Source of the DNA: Geosiphon pyriformis
Lineage: Eukaryota; Glomeromycota; Glomeromycetes; Archaeosporales; Geosiphonaceae
Length of the DNA: 64,000 nt
Direction: 5' to 3'
NCBI GenBank assembly: GCA_016748015.1
Contig: JAAOMT010000187.1
Location: forward strand, 108,448 to 172,447
In this document: one piece after another, positions 11,386 to 22,960 of the stretch
How positions within the stretch are numbered: the stretch's first letter is position 1
Layout of the letters: each line of letters begins with the position of its first letter
Made by a program: the position numbers and the translations under genes
The notes under the pieces: model-generated
The model's input: the letters and a program-made list of their open reading frames with translations, nothing else
Told to the model about the DNA's origin: nothing
Database searches by the model: none

Positions 11386-13362
11386 ATGACCATAATTAGA
11401 ACAAAAAATAAAAAAGCTTTAATTAGTACTTTCTCTTTAGTATCTTATAAAGTTTCAACCAAAAAAGTTCTCTCTATTGTAAAAGCAGTTAAGCAAAATA
11501 TCTTAAAAGCTTTTTTCTTAGTTAGTAATAATAAAAAGCTGTTTTTAATAACTGCTAAAATATTTTCCTTATTTTTGGCTGGTTTTTTATCAGTCAAAGT
11601 TCTCTTAAAGAAACACACTTAAATTAGTTTTAATATTGTCTCTATTTTTATTAAGAGCTTAAAAGTTTTTAATAATAAATTAGTTAACAAACTAGTCTTT
11701 TTAATTATTGCTATTATATCTAATATTATTAGTACTATTTTCTTAAAAATAATCAGAAAGACCAAAGATTCCAAAAAACAGAAACAGTTACTTGTTTTTA
11801 CTATTGTTATATTAAACTTTTTTGTGGTTTTAGATAAAATTTTGGATAAAATTTTTATTGTATTATTTAATATATTATCTAAAATAAGCTAAGATCAACT
11901 ACTGGTTATACTGTCAAATATGGTTTCTTTTAGCAGATAATTATTGGTTTTAGAAACAAAATAATAGTTTTCTGTTAGATTATCTGTTCTTGAAAACTGA
12001 ATTAATCAAATAAAAACTGAATTAATTTTTCTACTGGTTTTTAGTGCTGCCACTAGTAGTTCTTAAAAGATTATTACTAATTATCAAAAATTTGCTGGGT
12101 AAATAATTTTCATTTTAATGTTTAATGTCATTTTCAAGATCAAATTAGCTTATATTAAGACTGTTTTTCAATTTGTATATGGTTTTTTGAATATAAAATC
12201 AGTATTAAAAAACAATATAAAGCTCTTTTATGTAAAATTTGCTTTACAAGAATCTTTAAAAGCTGTTTTTCTGGTTGAGCTTACAAGTTCTATTTGTCTA
12301 ATTATTTTTAAAACTGCCAAATCTTTGATGGTTTTGAATCTGGTTTTTTTTTGCCATTATTATATTGTGTGATATGTCTTTAAGTATATTTGCTGCTAAT
12401 ATTAAGATAACTTTTAGTGTATTTGGTAAGATTTTTTATATTGTGCTAAAGCTAACTAGTATTTAACAATATATAGTAATTTACTTTAAAACTTTAGATG
12501 CTACTGTATCTGTTCTAAATTATTAATTATTTTTGTTAAACAAGAATAGTATTAAAATTTTTTTTTTTGTAAATTAAAATAAAACTATTTTGTCTTATAA
12601 TAAGTTTAAAACCAAGTTGGTTAATTTTTTTTTAATTGTATTGTTTATAAAATCAGTGATATGATTTCTTAAGTTGGTAGTTAAACTTGTTTTATTTTTT
12701 GTTTACTTGATTTTGGTTATTGTTCTTAGATTGATCTGATTATATTTGATTCATAAAATAATTTAAATACTGCTATTATTAAAACTGGTATTTTAAAGAA
12801 GTATTATATTTGGTAGAAAATTTTTAAATAAAAATACTGCTTTAAATATCAAGATTTAGACTATTTAGTTATTAATTATAAAATGTCTTTACTTTTTTTT
12901 CTCAAAAATTTCAGAGCTTTTATGTTTTATTTTATTGGTATTAAGTTTTATACTAAAGCTATTACTCTTGTGCTTTCTTTAATTTCTAGTTTTTTAGTTG
13001 GTTCTGTTTTTTTATTAATATGTTGGTTGATATTTTTGTAGTTTTATCTTGGTTGGCTTTTTTGGAGTCTAATTTGACCAAGCTTTTTTTTGGTTAAGTT
13101 TATTGTTAAACTGGTCAAATCTTTAGTTACTGTGTTTAAACAATTTATTAATAATAATTTGGTTTCAAGTAGTATATTTGGTCTTAGAGTTAATAAGGTT
13201 TTAGTAGATATAACTATTTTTAATAAAGCAGTTAATAAGTTAAAGTGGAAGATAATTGCATTAAAAACTGAATATAGCTATAAAAACATTAATATATTTC
13301 GCTTTTATATGGGTCTGTTTACTATTAATAATAACATGTTTTTTAATTTAATATTACTATAA
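11386..13362 (+). pseudogene. Half-LINE H2 ORF1-type protein, decayed
   Basis: Readable pieces in order: 11386-11622, starting MTIIRTKNKK, basic; 12118-12372, with FKIKLAYIKTVFQFVYGF; the block from 12373 that matches the window start; the former zinc knuckle near 12835-12880, now CFKYQDLDYLVINY, with three of four metal ligands lost; and 13090-13362, coiled-coil-like. The probable ATG is 11386 because H3 aligns up to about there. The fragments agree in order with H1 and H3. RNA binding is inferred from the knuckle in H1. Confidence 0.55.
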
Positions 13363-13499
13363 AAACATGAATCTATTAGTATTAAGCCTAATGCTTTAAA
13401 AACAGCCAAGTGGCTGATTGAATTAATTAGTAATAGTGCTATATTGTTTGAAATTGTTTAAAAAATTTATTCAAAAAATAAATTTTCTTTTAAGGTATT

Positions 13500-13622
13500 A
13501 AGTCTAAACTGGCTTAAATAGCTAGTTATATATAAAAAATATGTAAATCATATTTAATTTAAAATTCTAGATAATTGTATTATATTAAATAGTAATTAAG
13601 CTATATTTATTAAATAAATAAA
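13500..13622 (+). repeat. LINE-family 3' tail (H2)
   Basis: The sequence CTGGCTTAAATAGCTAGTTATA and a following TAATTAAGCTATATTTATTAAATAAATA match the tail order of the other elements. An AT-rich spacer of about 170 bp with no gene follows, to 13790. Confidence 0.65.
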
Positions 13623-13794
13623 AATTAAAACAATAAAAAAATTATATATTAATTTAAATAATTTATATTGTTAATAAATTTACTTAATTATTATTTAGTT
13701 AACTCTTTGTTATTTTTAAATAAAAAAATTCAAAAACTTTAAAATATTATTATTTATATTATTATTATTATTATCTAAAAAATTATGATTTTAA

Positions 13795-14836
13795 CTTTTA
13801 TGACAAATGCTGGATTGAGAGAGAACATATTTGTTATGTAATTTCCAAAAAAAGTTTATCAGTTACTTGGAACAAAGTTAAAGGTCATTTTGGTATTGTT
13901 GAAAATAAACATGTCAATTTTTATGCTGATGTTACTGTTACCTCTAAGTTTTTTTTGCCTCTCATAGTTTCTTATCATTTTCTCAATGTTGAAAGCAGAC
14001 CTGTTTTTGGAAATACTTGTTAAATTGCCAAGATATTATTTAATGTAGTTTACTCTGTTGGTTGGAAGGCCAAATGTGTTACTAGTATCATTAGTATAGG
14101 TTTCTGTGACCATTTTGATAAGGCCAGAACTTTTTGTATTTAGCATTCTAATGGCAAGATCAAATCTGACTACACTAGCACTGTGTTGACAACACTTTAG
14201 TTATACTTCATAAAGGCACTCTACCATCAATTGCCAATGGCCAAAAAAAAAAAATTGTATAATCCAAATTATCTAAATATTGCCTACATTTGGTGTGGTC
14301 TGATAGAAAACTCTGATTACGTGTTTTTTTGTGCTCATAATATCAATATTCAGAAAACACTATTGTCTAATGCTACTCTGGAATGAAATGTGTTGCTAAA
14401 GATATCTGCCAATAGGAATGTAATTGCTGATTCACTATATGAGACTGTTTCTTCCATTGACTTGTATACAGTGTTGGCTAAAAGTTTTGTGTTGAAAAGT
14501 TGAGTAGCTGACATAGTAAACCATTTGGGTGTTAATTTTGGTAGAGGCACATTGGTTGTCAATTTTGTTTGTCATTTTGCTGAGAGTTACAGGTCTGCTG
14601 TTTGGCTGCTTATGGCTAAGTTAAAGTCCTATTATAAGAAATATAAACTCCTGCCATGTGACAGTTCTTTTGTTTTTTCAGTGTTTGGTTTGCTTTCTGT
14701 GTGGTCTACTGGAATAATCTGGGATTTTGGTTTCAGGTTAGATATCTATGTGTGTTTTGGGTTGCATTCATGTCTAACCAAATCAGATTTTGGTTTCTTG
14801 TATGATGTTTTTGTGATGAGAGATTTAGGTGTGTAG
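13795..14836 (+). pseudogene. LINE La ORF2 C-terminus (RNase H end, zinc motif)
   Basis: The translated pieces match Le 58690-59730. They start with the end of RNase H (TWNKVKGHFGI, matching KIKGHSGISGNECAD in Le), then the region of the C-terminal zinc motif (IAYIWCGLIENSDYVFFC, where Le has CLYCGDVKSLDYVFFC; the first Cys is lost). The last uninterrupted piece, 14525-14836, ends in the stop just before the tail. Several stops and frameshifts are present, so no product is expected. Confidence 0.7.
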
Positions 14837-14955
14837 TGCTGTCTTGATTGGCCTGAGTGGCTGGTCATGTATAGAAAAAGCATAAGTCATGCTTAATTTA
14901 GATTCTGTTTTTGATTTTATGTACTTAGGTAGTAGTTGAGCTGTATTTATAAAAC
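13795..14955 (+). mobile_element. LINE La, 5'-truncated 3' fragment
   Basis: Only the C-terminal part of ORF2 and the shared tail (about 14840-14955) remain. 5' truncation is the usual outcome of incomplete target-primed reverse transcription. Upstream is a TTA-rich stretch. Confidence 0.75.
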
Positions 14956-15112
14956 TCATAATAATAATAATAATAATAATAAATATTATTATTATAATTA
15001 TTATTATTATAATTTATTATAAATTTAACAAAAATTTTATATATATTAATTTGTTTTTTCAAAAAAATAATTTGAATCTTAATTACAAAATCAGATTTTA
15101 TTATTATTAATA
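14955..15112 (+). repeat. ATA/TTA microsatellite-like spacer
   Basis: Runs of ATA and TTA triplets at about 14958-15020, then plain AT-rich DNA. No gene is seen. It separates two oppositely oriented LINE-type 3' tails. Confidence 0.7.
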
Positions 15113-15114
15113 AA

Positions 15115-17175
15115 AATTAAATGTTTAATAAATATGGCCTAATTATTATCTAAAAATTAGGAACAAATTAAGTGTTTTAGTGCTAAATAAAATTCATGTA
15201 TTTTCTATATATAACTAGTTATTCAAACCAGTTTAGACTATACTATATTGAAATTTTAAAAAAAAACTTATTAAAAGAAAGCATCTTTTAAACAATTTTA
15301 TTAACTTTAACTGCTTAAAACAAGATTTTTCTTAATAAATTGTTTAAAAACAATAACTAAAAAATTAACAAACCTAATAATAAATCTAATCAATATAGTT
15401 AATTTGGCCAAATTAGCTTTTAAAGAAATCAATTATAAAGAAACCAAAAGATTATTAACAACTACAAAAAAAACAAAAATTATCAAAGATGGAAATTTAG
15501 AACTGCTTAAAAAAGTAGAAGTCTTATTATAAGACTTAGTATTTAGAAAATATAATATAAACACTTTGGAAATTTTGAAAAGAGAAAATAGGAACATTTT
15601 ACAGTTTACAGCCAAATAATCTATTTCTTAATACTTAAAACAATATTAATAATCAAAAATTTCTTATCAAATATAATACTTTTTTAGTGTACCAGTTTTG
15701 ACTACTATAGTATTTAAATCAGCTTAAAATTCAAACATAATCAGAGCAAACTGAAAATAACAACCAAAATTAAGAAAGTAAAAAATAAAATACATCTAAT
15801 TATTAATCTAAAAGATTATATTACTAATTTTAAAAACAATACAATTAGAAAAAAGATTGACTAATTTGGTCTTAAATTTATTATGAAACAAAATAATTTT
15901 ATTTTGATTTATTAAAAAAAGAATCTTAATATTATCTTTACTTATTAATATTAACCAATAATTTAAAGCAAATACAGCAGTATTCAATTTTTTAAAATAA
16001 ATAATAACATATTGCCAAACACCAATAAACTTTAATATAACATAAGTAATCTTATCAAACTTATAAAGTATTGTCTTAATATTAACAGCAGACATACTTA
16101 AAGACATATTACACAGAACAACAATAACAAAAAAAAACCAGTTTTAGAAACCACCAAAAACTTGGCAATTTTAAAAGTAGTCAGTAAATAGAACTTGTAA
16201 ACTTAACTAAAAACAGCTTCTAAAGATTTTTGAAAAATAAATTTTATATAAAAGAGCTTTATATTGTTTTTTAATATTAACTTTATATTCAAAAAATTAT
16301 ATACAGACTGAAAAACAATTTTAATATAAGCCAATTTGATTTTGAAAGTTGTATTAAATACCAAAGTAGAGACTATTTACTTAACAAATTTTTAACAATT
16401 AGTAATAGTTTTTTAAGCACTATTAGTAACAATACCAAAAACTAACAAAGAAATTAATTCAGTTTTTATTTAATTAGTCCAGTTTTTAAAAATAAGTGAC
16501 TTAACAAAAAAGATTTGCTTTGCTTTTATAACTGGTAATAATTTGTTAAAAAACACTATATTAAATAATATAGCCAGTAATTAATTCTGATTTATTTTGG
16601 AAAACAAACCAAATAATATAACAAAAATCTTTTTCAAGATTTTATTAGAAACTATAAATAGATTTAGTATAACAATAACAAAAGCAAACAACTGCTGCTG
16701 TCTTTTTAAACCTATAATTTTCTTGATTATTTTAGAAAAAAAGATGTTAGAAGCATTAAATATAACAGAAAAAATAAAAAAAACTTAATAATTAATCTAT
16801 TATTAAATATTTTTAAATTCTTAGAAAAGATAAAAGCAATATTAAAACTAATTCAAATATGCCTCTTTAAGAAAACTTTGACTAAAAAAAAGCCAGTCAA
16901 AAATAAAAAAAATGTTTTAATAATTATTAAGAACAGTCTTTTATTATTATTATTTAAAGAAAAAATTTTTAAGACATTTTATTTAATTTTTTTTATAATA
17001 AAAAGAATCTTTCTGGTTAAAACTTTATTAAATATTTTAGAAGAGATATTAGATGCAGTTTTTTTACTTTTTGCTTTGGTTATAATTATAAAATTAAGAA
17101 AACAAAAATTTTTTTTTATTAAACTTAATAAAAATATAATTAAATTACAATTAATTAAAACAATTTAAATACTTA
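15115..17175 (-). mobile_element. Half-LINE H3
   Basis: A minus-strand copy of the H1/H2 family. The tail (reverse complement of about 15115-15245) has the GGTTTGAATAACTAGTTATA element. The 5' end near 17170 aligns with H2 near 11340. No RT or endonuclease sequence is seen. Confidence 0.7.
15290..17168 (-). pseudogene. Half-LINE H3 ORF1-type protein, decayed
   Basis: The longest readable piece is 15808-16107 (MSLSMSAVNIKTILYKFDKITYVILKF...), homologous to the first 150 bases of the window and to 12373 onward. 15433-15615 covers the region after the former knuckle. The N-terminal part (16600-17168) aligns with 11340-11900. Stops are frequent and G/C positions have largely become A/T. The order of blocks equals H2, which supports one ancestral protein. 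Confidence 0.55.
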
Positions 17176-17239
17176 AAATTCCAAAAATATTATTTTTATA
17201 ATTATTATATTAATAAATAATATTAAAATATATTTTTTT

Positions 17240-17375
17240 TATTAAGAATTTAATGAGCGAAGCCCAATCACTATCTAGTATATAGAGCCAAACTAAGAGG
17301 CTTAAACTAAACATGACTTATGCGCTTACTACACATGACTAGCCACTTAAGCCAGTCAAGGCAACACTACACACC
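17240..17375 (-). repeat. LINE-family 3' tail (Lb)
   Basis: The minus strand reads CTGGCTTAAGTGGCTAGTCA, then ATAGTGATTGGGCTTCGCTC and ATTAAATTCTTAATAAAA. It is one of the least decayed versions of the tail and useful as a reference for the others. Confidence 0.75.
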
Positions 17376-18657
17376 TATAATAACCTGTACACTACCTCCC
17401 AGACCAGAAAAAAAACCATATGGCTTCTGATGACCAAAGCTAACAGCAAAAAACTCAGCCACACTAAGCAACCTAACAACACCATCAGAAAGCAAAGAAG
17501 ACACACCATGAAAAAGCCCAGAAACAACATCACTATCTTGAACCAAACCAGCCTTCTCCATCACCACCCAATGGCTAGATCTCACCAATTACACCCTAGC
17601 ACGATACAACTCAACAATAAACCTTATGAAATTAACAATCTAAGCAACAGCCAATTTTTGGTCATCAACAACACAACAAGTCTCCCTAAGCCACTCATCC
17701 AGCACAAACCCCTTGCATATCAAAGCATACAACCCAACATCAATGGAACATTGAGATAGTACCCATAACACAGCAGACAAAGAACAATCAAAAACACCAG
17801 CCACAGCAGACCAATGAGTAGAAGCCTCAACCAAAATCTCATTGTGAATGTTAGATTCATGAACACAAGTAAAAGCATGGTCAGAGAACTCCACACCACC
17901 ACACAACAGACACAGCACACCAGGGTAACATCTATTATACAGCCTCTTTCTGACTACTACCAGCAATCTCTTGTGCACAGCTTTCATCATATAAGAGCAG
18001 AGTATTTAAGACTTGCGACTAGTGAAACCAGTAAGCATATGAGAATTAGGATGCCACATTCTTGCAGTAGCAACTCAGTCCACACAACCAACTATCACAT
18101 CTGGAACCACATTGCAGCCAGAGCCAGCTTCCCAATGAGCATGACAAACAGACCAAAAATTATTCTGGACAAAATAACAGGCATTACCAGAAACAGCAGT
18201 ATTCTCAGCAACCAGAAAGTATTTACACATATTGGCCAATAGTAAGAAGGGAAACCCAGAGACAGTCCCAGCAGCCAAGTTGGCTTTCACATTACCAAGA
18301 ATTCTGGAATGGCCCTTTACCTTAGCCCAACTCACATTAAGATCCTTATTCCTGACCAAATTAAAAATATGATGCCTCTCAAGCCAGTATTGATTACAGA
18401 AATCAGGGATGGCAAGAGACATTTCAGATACACATGCATTAATGGCAGCCTGACTGTCAAGATGCAACACCACAGTACTAGAAAAAAGGACACACTTCAA
18501 AGACAAAGCAACAGTCTGTAATTCGGCCATAGTAGAAGACAAAAGGCTCCAAACCACAACACTAATGCTCAAATCCAAGGCCAGAAAGTATGCAGCAGCA
18601 CCACCTGCAACCTCAGCAGAGCCAGCATTCTTCAAGGATCCATCTGTATAAACCTAA
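17367..18657 (-). pseudogene. LINE Lb ORF2 C-terminal part: RNase H and zinc motif
   Basis: RNase H starts at the Ty3 junction with VYTDGSLKNAG (first catalytic Asp present), then LQTVALSLK (the expected ELQ is present as AELQ), LDSQAAINAC and VKGHSRILGN. Next is a C-terminal Cys/His motif, CLLCGGVEFSDHAFTC, resembling the zinc motif that follows RT in many LINEs. The last readable piece is 17367-17588. Stops near 18075 and 17640 and frame changes break the reading. RNase H would remove RNA from the RNA-DNA hybrid. Confidence 0.8.
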
Positions 18658-18782
18658 CTACTGATACATTGTACACCACAAACCAGAAAAACTCCACACC
18701 AATGTTGATTGTCTCTCAAGAATAAGACAAGATTAGAATACAAAACCAACACCCATTTGAATTAACAACAAAACAACAAACA

Positions 18783-20164
18783 ATGAATCCCGAAAACTAC
18801 AACAATCTTAAATATCTGGAGACATTAACAATTCTAACAGATTGGTTCTCAGATGAAAAACATTAGTTACAACAACAAGCCAAACAATACTTCTTACACA
18901 ACAATATTATTTATTATCAAAACTTCAGAAATCCAGACAGTCTGCTCAGATTAATACAAGAATATGAAAAAAAAACCATTTTATAAAACATGCACTCAGA
19001 TCTTTCATCAGCACACCTAGGAAAAGACAGCACCATTCAGAGAACAGTAGGATATTACTTTTGGCCTCGAATGAGAAAAGAAATTCATAAATACATTCAA
19101 TTTTGTAATAGTTGTCAAAGAAGAGAAGGAACTCACCCTACAGAACCTTTAAACCCAATCAAAGTTGGACAGCCATTTGACCAAGTTGGTATCGATCTAG
19201 TTGGACCACTCCCTATTATAAACCAAGAAAACCGTTATATTGCAATAGTAGTAGACTATCTTACCAAATGGCCTGAAGTCAAAGCCATTCAATGAGCAGA
19301 TGCGAAATCAGTAGCAAATTTCATTTACGAAGACATCATTTGTAGACACAAATGCCCAATAAAACTTTTATCTGATCAAGGAACCCATTTTGTGAATAAT
19401 TTAATCCAGAAAATTTGTAGACGATTTAATGTCAAAAGACCATTATTTTTGCCCTACTATCCATAAACAAATGGACTTGTAGAACATTTTAACAGAACAT
19501 TGTGTGAATCATTAGCCAAAGTCTCAACTGATTTTGAGCAAGAATGGGATATCTTTATTCCATCAGTGTTACTAGCATACAGAACACTAAAACAAATACC
19601 ACAAAACACACACTATTTGATTTAACTTATGGAAAGACAGCAACATTACCAATTAGTTTTACAGTAGAAACATACCCAGCACAACCAATTGATAAAAACA
19701 ATTTCCAGGAAACACTTTAATAAAGAGCCTACACTCTGCTTAGCACATTGGAAAGAAAATGACGAATAGCAGCCACCCATATTGAACACTCCCAAGCTCA
19801 ACAAAAAGAATAACATAACAACAAATTGCCTCCAGTTACCAATGGATTTAAAATTGAAAACAAAGTTTTCTTACACAGAACTAAAGCTAAAAAACAATGG
19901 AGTGGAAAATTTGGAAATAAATGGGATGGACTATTCTTTATCTATGAAGTTCTAGGCAACGGATCATACAAGCTAAGACTTGATAACAAAATCCTAGCAA
20001 AAGTTGCACATGGAGATCGTTTGAAACACTATAATTCCAGAAACAATCTTGAACCATTAAATCCACAAATTGGTACACATTTTCTTTTAATCAATCCCAA
20101 AGATATTTCCCAAAATTTAGAACCAATAGTTGTTATTAAACAACCTTCCAACTTGAACACTTAA
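18783..20164 (+). pseudogene. Ty3-3 integrase, catalytic triad intact
   Basis: The ATG at 18783 starts MNPENYNNLK. The zinc region is present (MHSDLSSAHLG, CNSCQRR). The core shows D in GIDLVGPL, D in LLSDQGTHF and E in NGLVEHFNRT: all three DDE residues. The C-terminal module (WDGLFFIYEVLGNGSYKL) ends at 20164. Stops or frame breaks occur near 18860, 18984, 19293, 19465, 19600-19620 and 19720-19810. The stop TAG at about 18745, at the end of the RNase H frame, precedes it, and the integrase frame is +1. Confidence 0.85.
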
Positions 20165-20282
20165 CTTAAATTTATTATAGTTATTTTCTTATAATTTAGA
20201 AACAATTTCACAAAAACAAAACAAAAATAACATAAAAACTCATACACCAAAAATAATTTTTTTTTATTTCAAATCTCTTATA

Positions 20283-21002
20283 ATGACTATTCCTTAAAAC
20301 ATTCAACAATTATCCCAAAAACTAATATTAGCTTTAAAAACAATACCTGAATTATCCATTACTGTTACTGAAAACCACATTAATTATACCCAAACAGAAG
20401 TAGTTACAAATTTAGCCCCAAATTCACGAAAATATTACCCATATAAGAAAAACACAAGAAGTTATTCTGGAATTTACCTGCCAGAACTTTTAAAGCTTGC
20501 TTTAAGAGAAAACTTAATGCTCACTTCTATTAGTATTCCACCAAATGCTACTATTCAACAAAAACTTCAACTGTGTTTTAATGAAGAAAACTACAACTAT
20601 ACTCCAATATATAGATATTTCTACATTGGAAAAACACTTCATGAACAAAAACAAGAGCTTACAGCAGCAAACCTCACAAAAGAAGCTATTTGGAAACAAC
20701 TCCACAATGAATTCAAGACAACAGCTGGATTTACAAACAGTCATTATAAACTAAGAACTGCTCTTAAACTTTATGACCTATTTCACACCTGTGAAAACGT
20801 CCTACAAAATCCAATTTTACGACCTTTGAAGATTCAATACATTGGAAAGCTTACAGAACTGAAATTTCAACAATTTTCAGACCAAATTTTTTCAACAATT
20901 TTGGATTATTATCTGGAAATTACAGACAGTACTTGGACTTTGATGGAGCTCAGTCTTGAGGAGAAGGTTATATTACCAGACAAAATTAGAGATATTGTTT
21001 AG
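20283..21002 (+). pseudogene. Ty3-3 ORF3, best preserved copy (one stop)
   Basis: The frame runs from ATG 20283 to TAG 21002, 720 bases or 239 codons plus stop, identical in length to the Ty3-2 copy. Only one internal stop exists, TAA at codon 5 (CAA in Ty3-2). It has a hydrophilic N-terminus, a basic KYYPYKKNTRSYS stretch, a PPNAT motif, and a conserved C-terminal half (LRTALKLYDLFHTCENVL, TELKFQQFSDQ). The last 32 bases lie inside the LTR. No signal peptide or membrane segment is visible. It lies about 120 bp after the integrase stop. Function unknown; a Gag-like or regulatory role would be guesswork. Confidence 0.75.
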
Positions 21003-21925
21003 CATGAAATTACCCTTATAATTCTTATTATTAATTAACATTTCAAATTATCACTTATTACATTAGCAAAATATCCAAAATTATTATTTAATTAATAACC
21101 CAATTTGTATATAACACAAATGTAACCTAATTGTAATGATCAATCATGCAATACCCTAAACTATGTAAACATTCAAAAAGTTCGCCAAAATTTGTAGAAA
21201 TTTGCTGAAATAATTGATAGTTCACCGAAATATTTAATAGTTTACTGAAATGTATCTTTAATTCAGCGAAATTGTAGAAAAGAGCAAAGTTCAAGTTTAT
21301 AGAATAGTGTTATGACAAGTTGTATAAAAGAAGAGCTTCTCTCTTCAAAAAAATATATCTTACTTCAGATTTAACAATTAGAATCATCCTTTATACACAA
21401 AACAAAATAAATATCAAATAAATTCAAAAAAGCCAAATTCTTAATTATTTCTCTTGAAATTAACCAATTCCTATCAACAGTTTGAAATTAACTAGTTACC
21501 AATTTCAGTAAACTGTTAAAGCACTTCTAGGCCTGGATCTGAAACGACCTCCATAAATCATCAGTTTTATTTTTTTTTACAATTCTTTTATTTTTCTTTT
21601 CTTTTCTTATTACAATCATTAAGGTAGCCTACAGACGAGATTCCTGTAAAAGAGTTAACTTTCACAGCAAAGTAACTATACATTTTTAGTGAGCTTCCAG
21701 ACAAGCAATTCCTGGGAAAGAGTTGACGTTTACTACAATGTAACTACACAAAGTAACTGGCATGGAATTGGCCATTTCACTTATAAGCCCAGCAGTTCAA
21801 ATTATAGGAGATAATTTAAAGATAAATTCAGTTATCGGAGGTTCAAACACTTCCCATAATTGTGAATTAACAGCATTACAACAAACATACAAGAGCTAAG
21901 AAGAGACCAAAAACCTCCGGTAACA
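20971..21925 (+). repeat. Ty3-3 3' LTR
   Basis: This 955-bp LTR begins TATTACCAG (TGTTACC decayed) and ends CTCCGGTAACA. Inside are a palindrome array at about 21180-21275, a TATA box TATAAAAG at 21323-21330, and a T/C-rich segment near 21570-21610. The next base belongs to LINE Lb. Confidence 0.9.
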
Positions 21926-22960
21926 CTGGGAAGCTTTAACCAATTTAGACACCAAGAGCTCCAATCTATAAAACCTGGATGAAGTCTTGGTAAAGACACC
22001 ATCATATTCCTTAAACCATTTTTTTTTGAAAACCACATATGCCGAAAAACACAAGGTTTTGTGAATAGCATCCCATATAGCATTCAAATCCAAATGCCTT
22101 TTGGCATCCAAGAACTCAACAAAGAACATGGCAGCATTAGCCACCATCTCTTCCTTAAACTTTGATCACAAAGCACCACCAGCATTATTATAATTGTATT
22201 TCCAATAATCCTTATTGGCCTGTTTGCGAATAAAATACAAATAGGTATCCAAGAGACCACTCAAACCAACCAATACAGAAACGGCTTGGTGGTCCATATC
22301 AAAGAAATTGACCACATCCAGAATATTGTGATTCAAAATAGCATTGACCAAATTAGGAGACATAAAAAGATAATCAATAGTTTTCATCACACCCTGAGAA
22401 TTACTCCATGTTGGAACCTTTAAAAATGGATTTCCAACAAGTGAGTTAACCAGGCCCAAGCTTTCACACTTTCTGAAACTGGCACTTTTATGCAAACCAT
22501 CTTCATTGAAGTCATCTCCCAAGATTAAGAAGGAGGATTTATTCACGGCTCTAGCAATCAAAGTATTCACATCATCGGCCTGAGAGAAGCATACCAAAGC
22601 TGATATGCCAGCATATAGACCCAAGATAGAAACTGAGAGTTTATTCTTAAAAAGTAACCTGACAGAAATAAGACGACCAGAGACTTTAGAGACTTTACAC
22701 ACATGCTTGGCCAGAGCAATGTTCATAATGATAGCCACACCTGAACAAATATAACCTAAATCCAAACCAGAAATAAAAACCCTAACACCAGCAAACTTAT
22801 CAGCAATCTACGGACAAACTCTACCCTTTAACTTTATTTCTTTAACTATTGAAACCATATTGTTTATGCTCATATGCCAACAAATAATGTCAGCTTGCTT
22901 AGAAGGATTATTCATTCCTTTAACATTGCATGTAGCTATTTTCCACACAAAACTGTTCAT
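21926..22960 (-). pseudogene. LINE Lb ORF2 N-terminal part: APE-type endonuclease
   Basis: ORF2 starts at ATG 22960, overlapping the ORF1 stop as ATGA. Endonuclease motifs: KIATCNVKGM, KEIKLKG, GLYAGIS, LGDDFNEDG (catalytic DFN kept), TWSNSQGVMKTIDYL and MDHQAV. Such enzymes nick target DNA to prime reverse transcription. Stops occur near 22806 and 22166. The frame then continues (FKKKWFKEYDGVFTK, FYRLELLVSKLVKAS) to the Ty3-3 junction. The RT itself is missing. Confidence 0.85.

Larger units (their letters stand above)
11350..13625 (+). mobile_element. Half-LINE H2
   Basis: The most complete plus-strand half-LINE begins near 11350 (aligned with the reverse complement of H3 near 17170) and ends in the LINE-type tail at about 13500-13622. 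It encodes a long zinc-knuckle ORF1-type protein and, as far as I can see, nothing else. It is AT-decayed with many stops. Its start lies just beyond the Ty3-1 insertion. Confidence 0.7.
18655..21925 (+). mobile_element. Ty3-3: 3' part of a Ty3 element inside LINE Lb
   Basis: It starts inside the RNase H end (YIVHHKP) and continues through integrase, ORF3 and a complete LTR that ends exactly at TAACA. It is highly similar to 49118-52745 of Ty3-2. There is no 5' LTR, gag, protease, dUTPase or RT. It lies in the opposite orientation to the host LINE. A 5' deletion that also removed LINE sequence is the simplest explanation. Confidence 0.88.
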
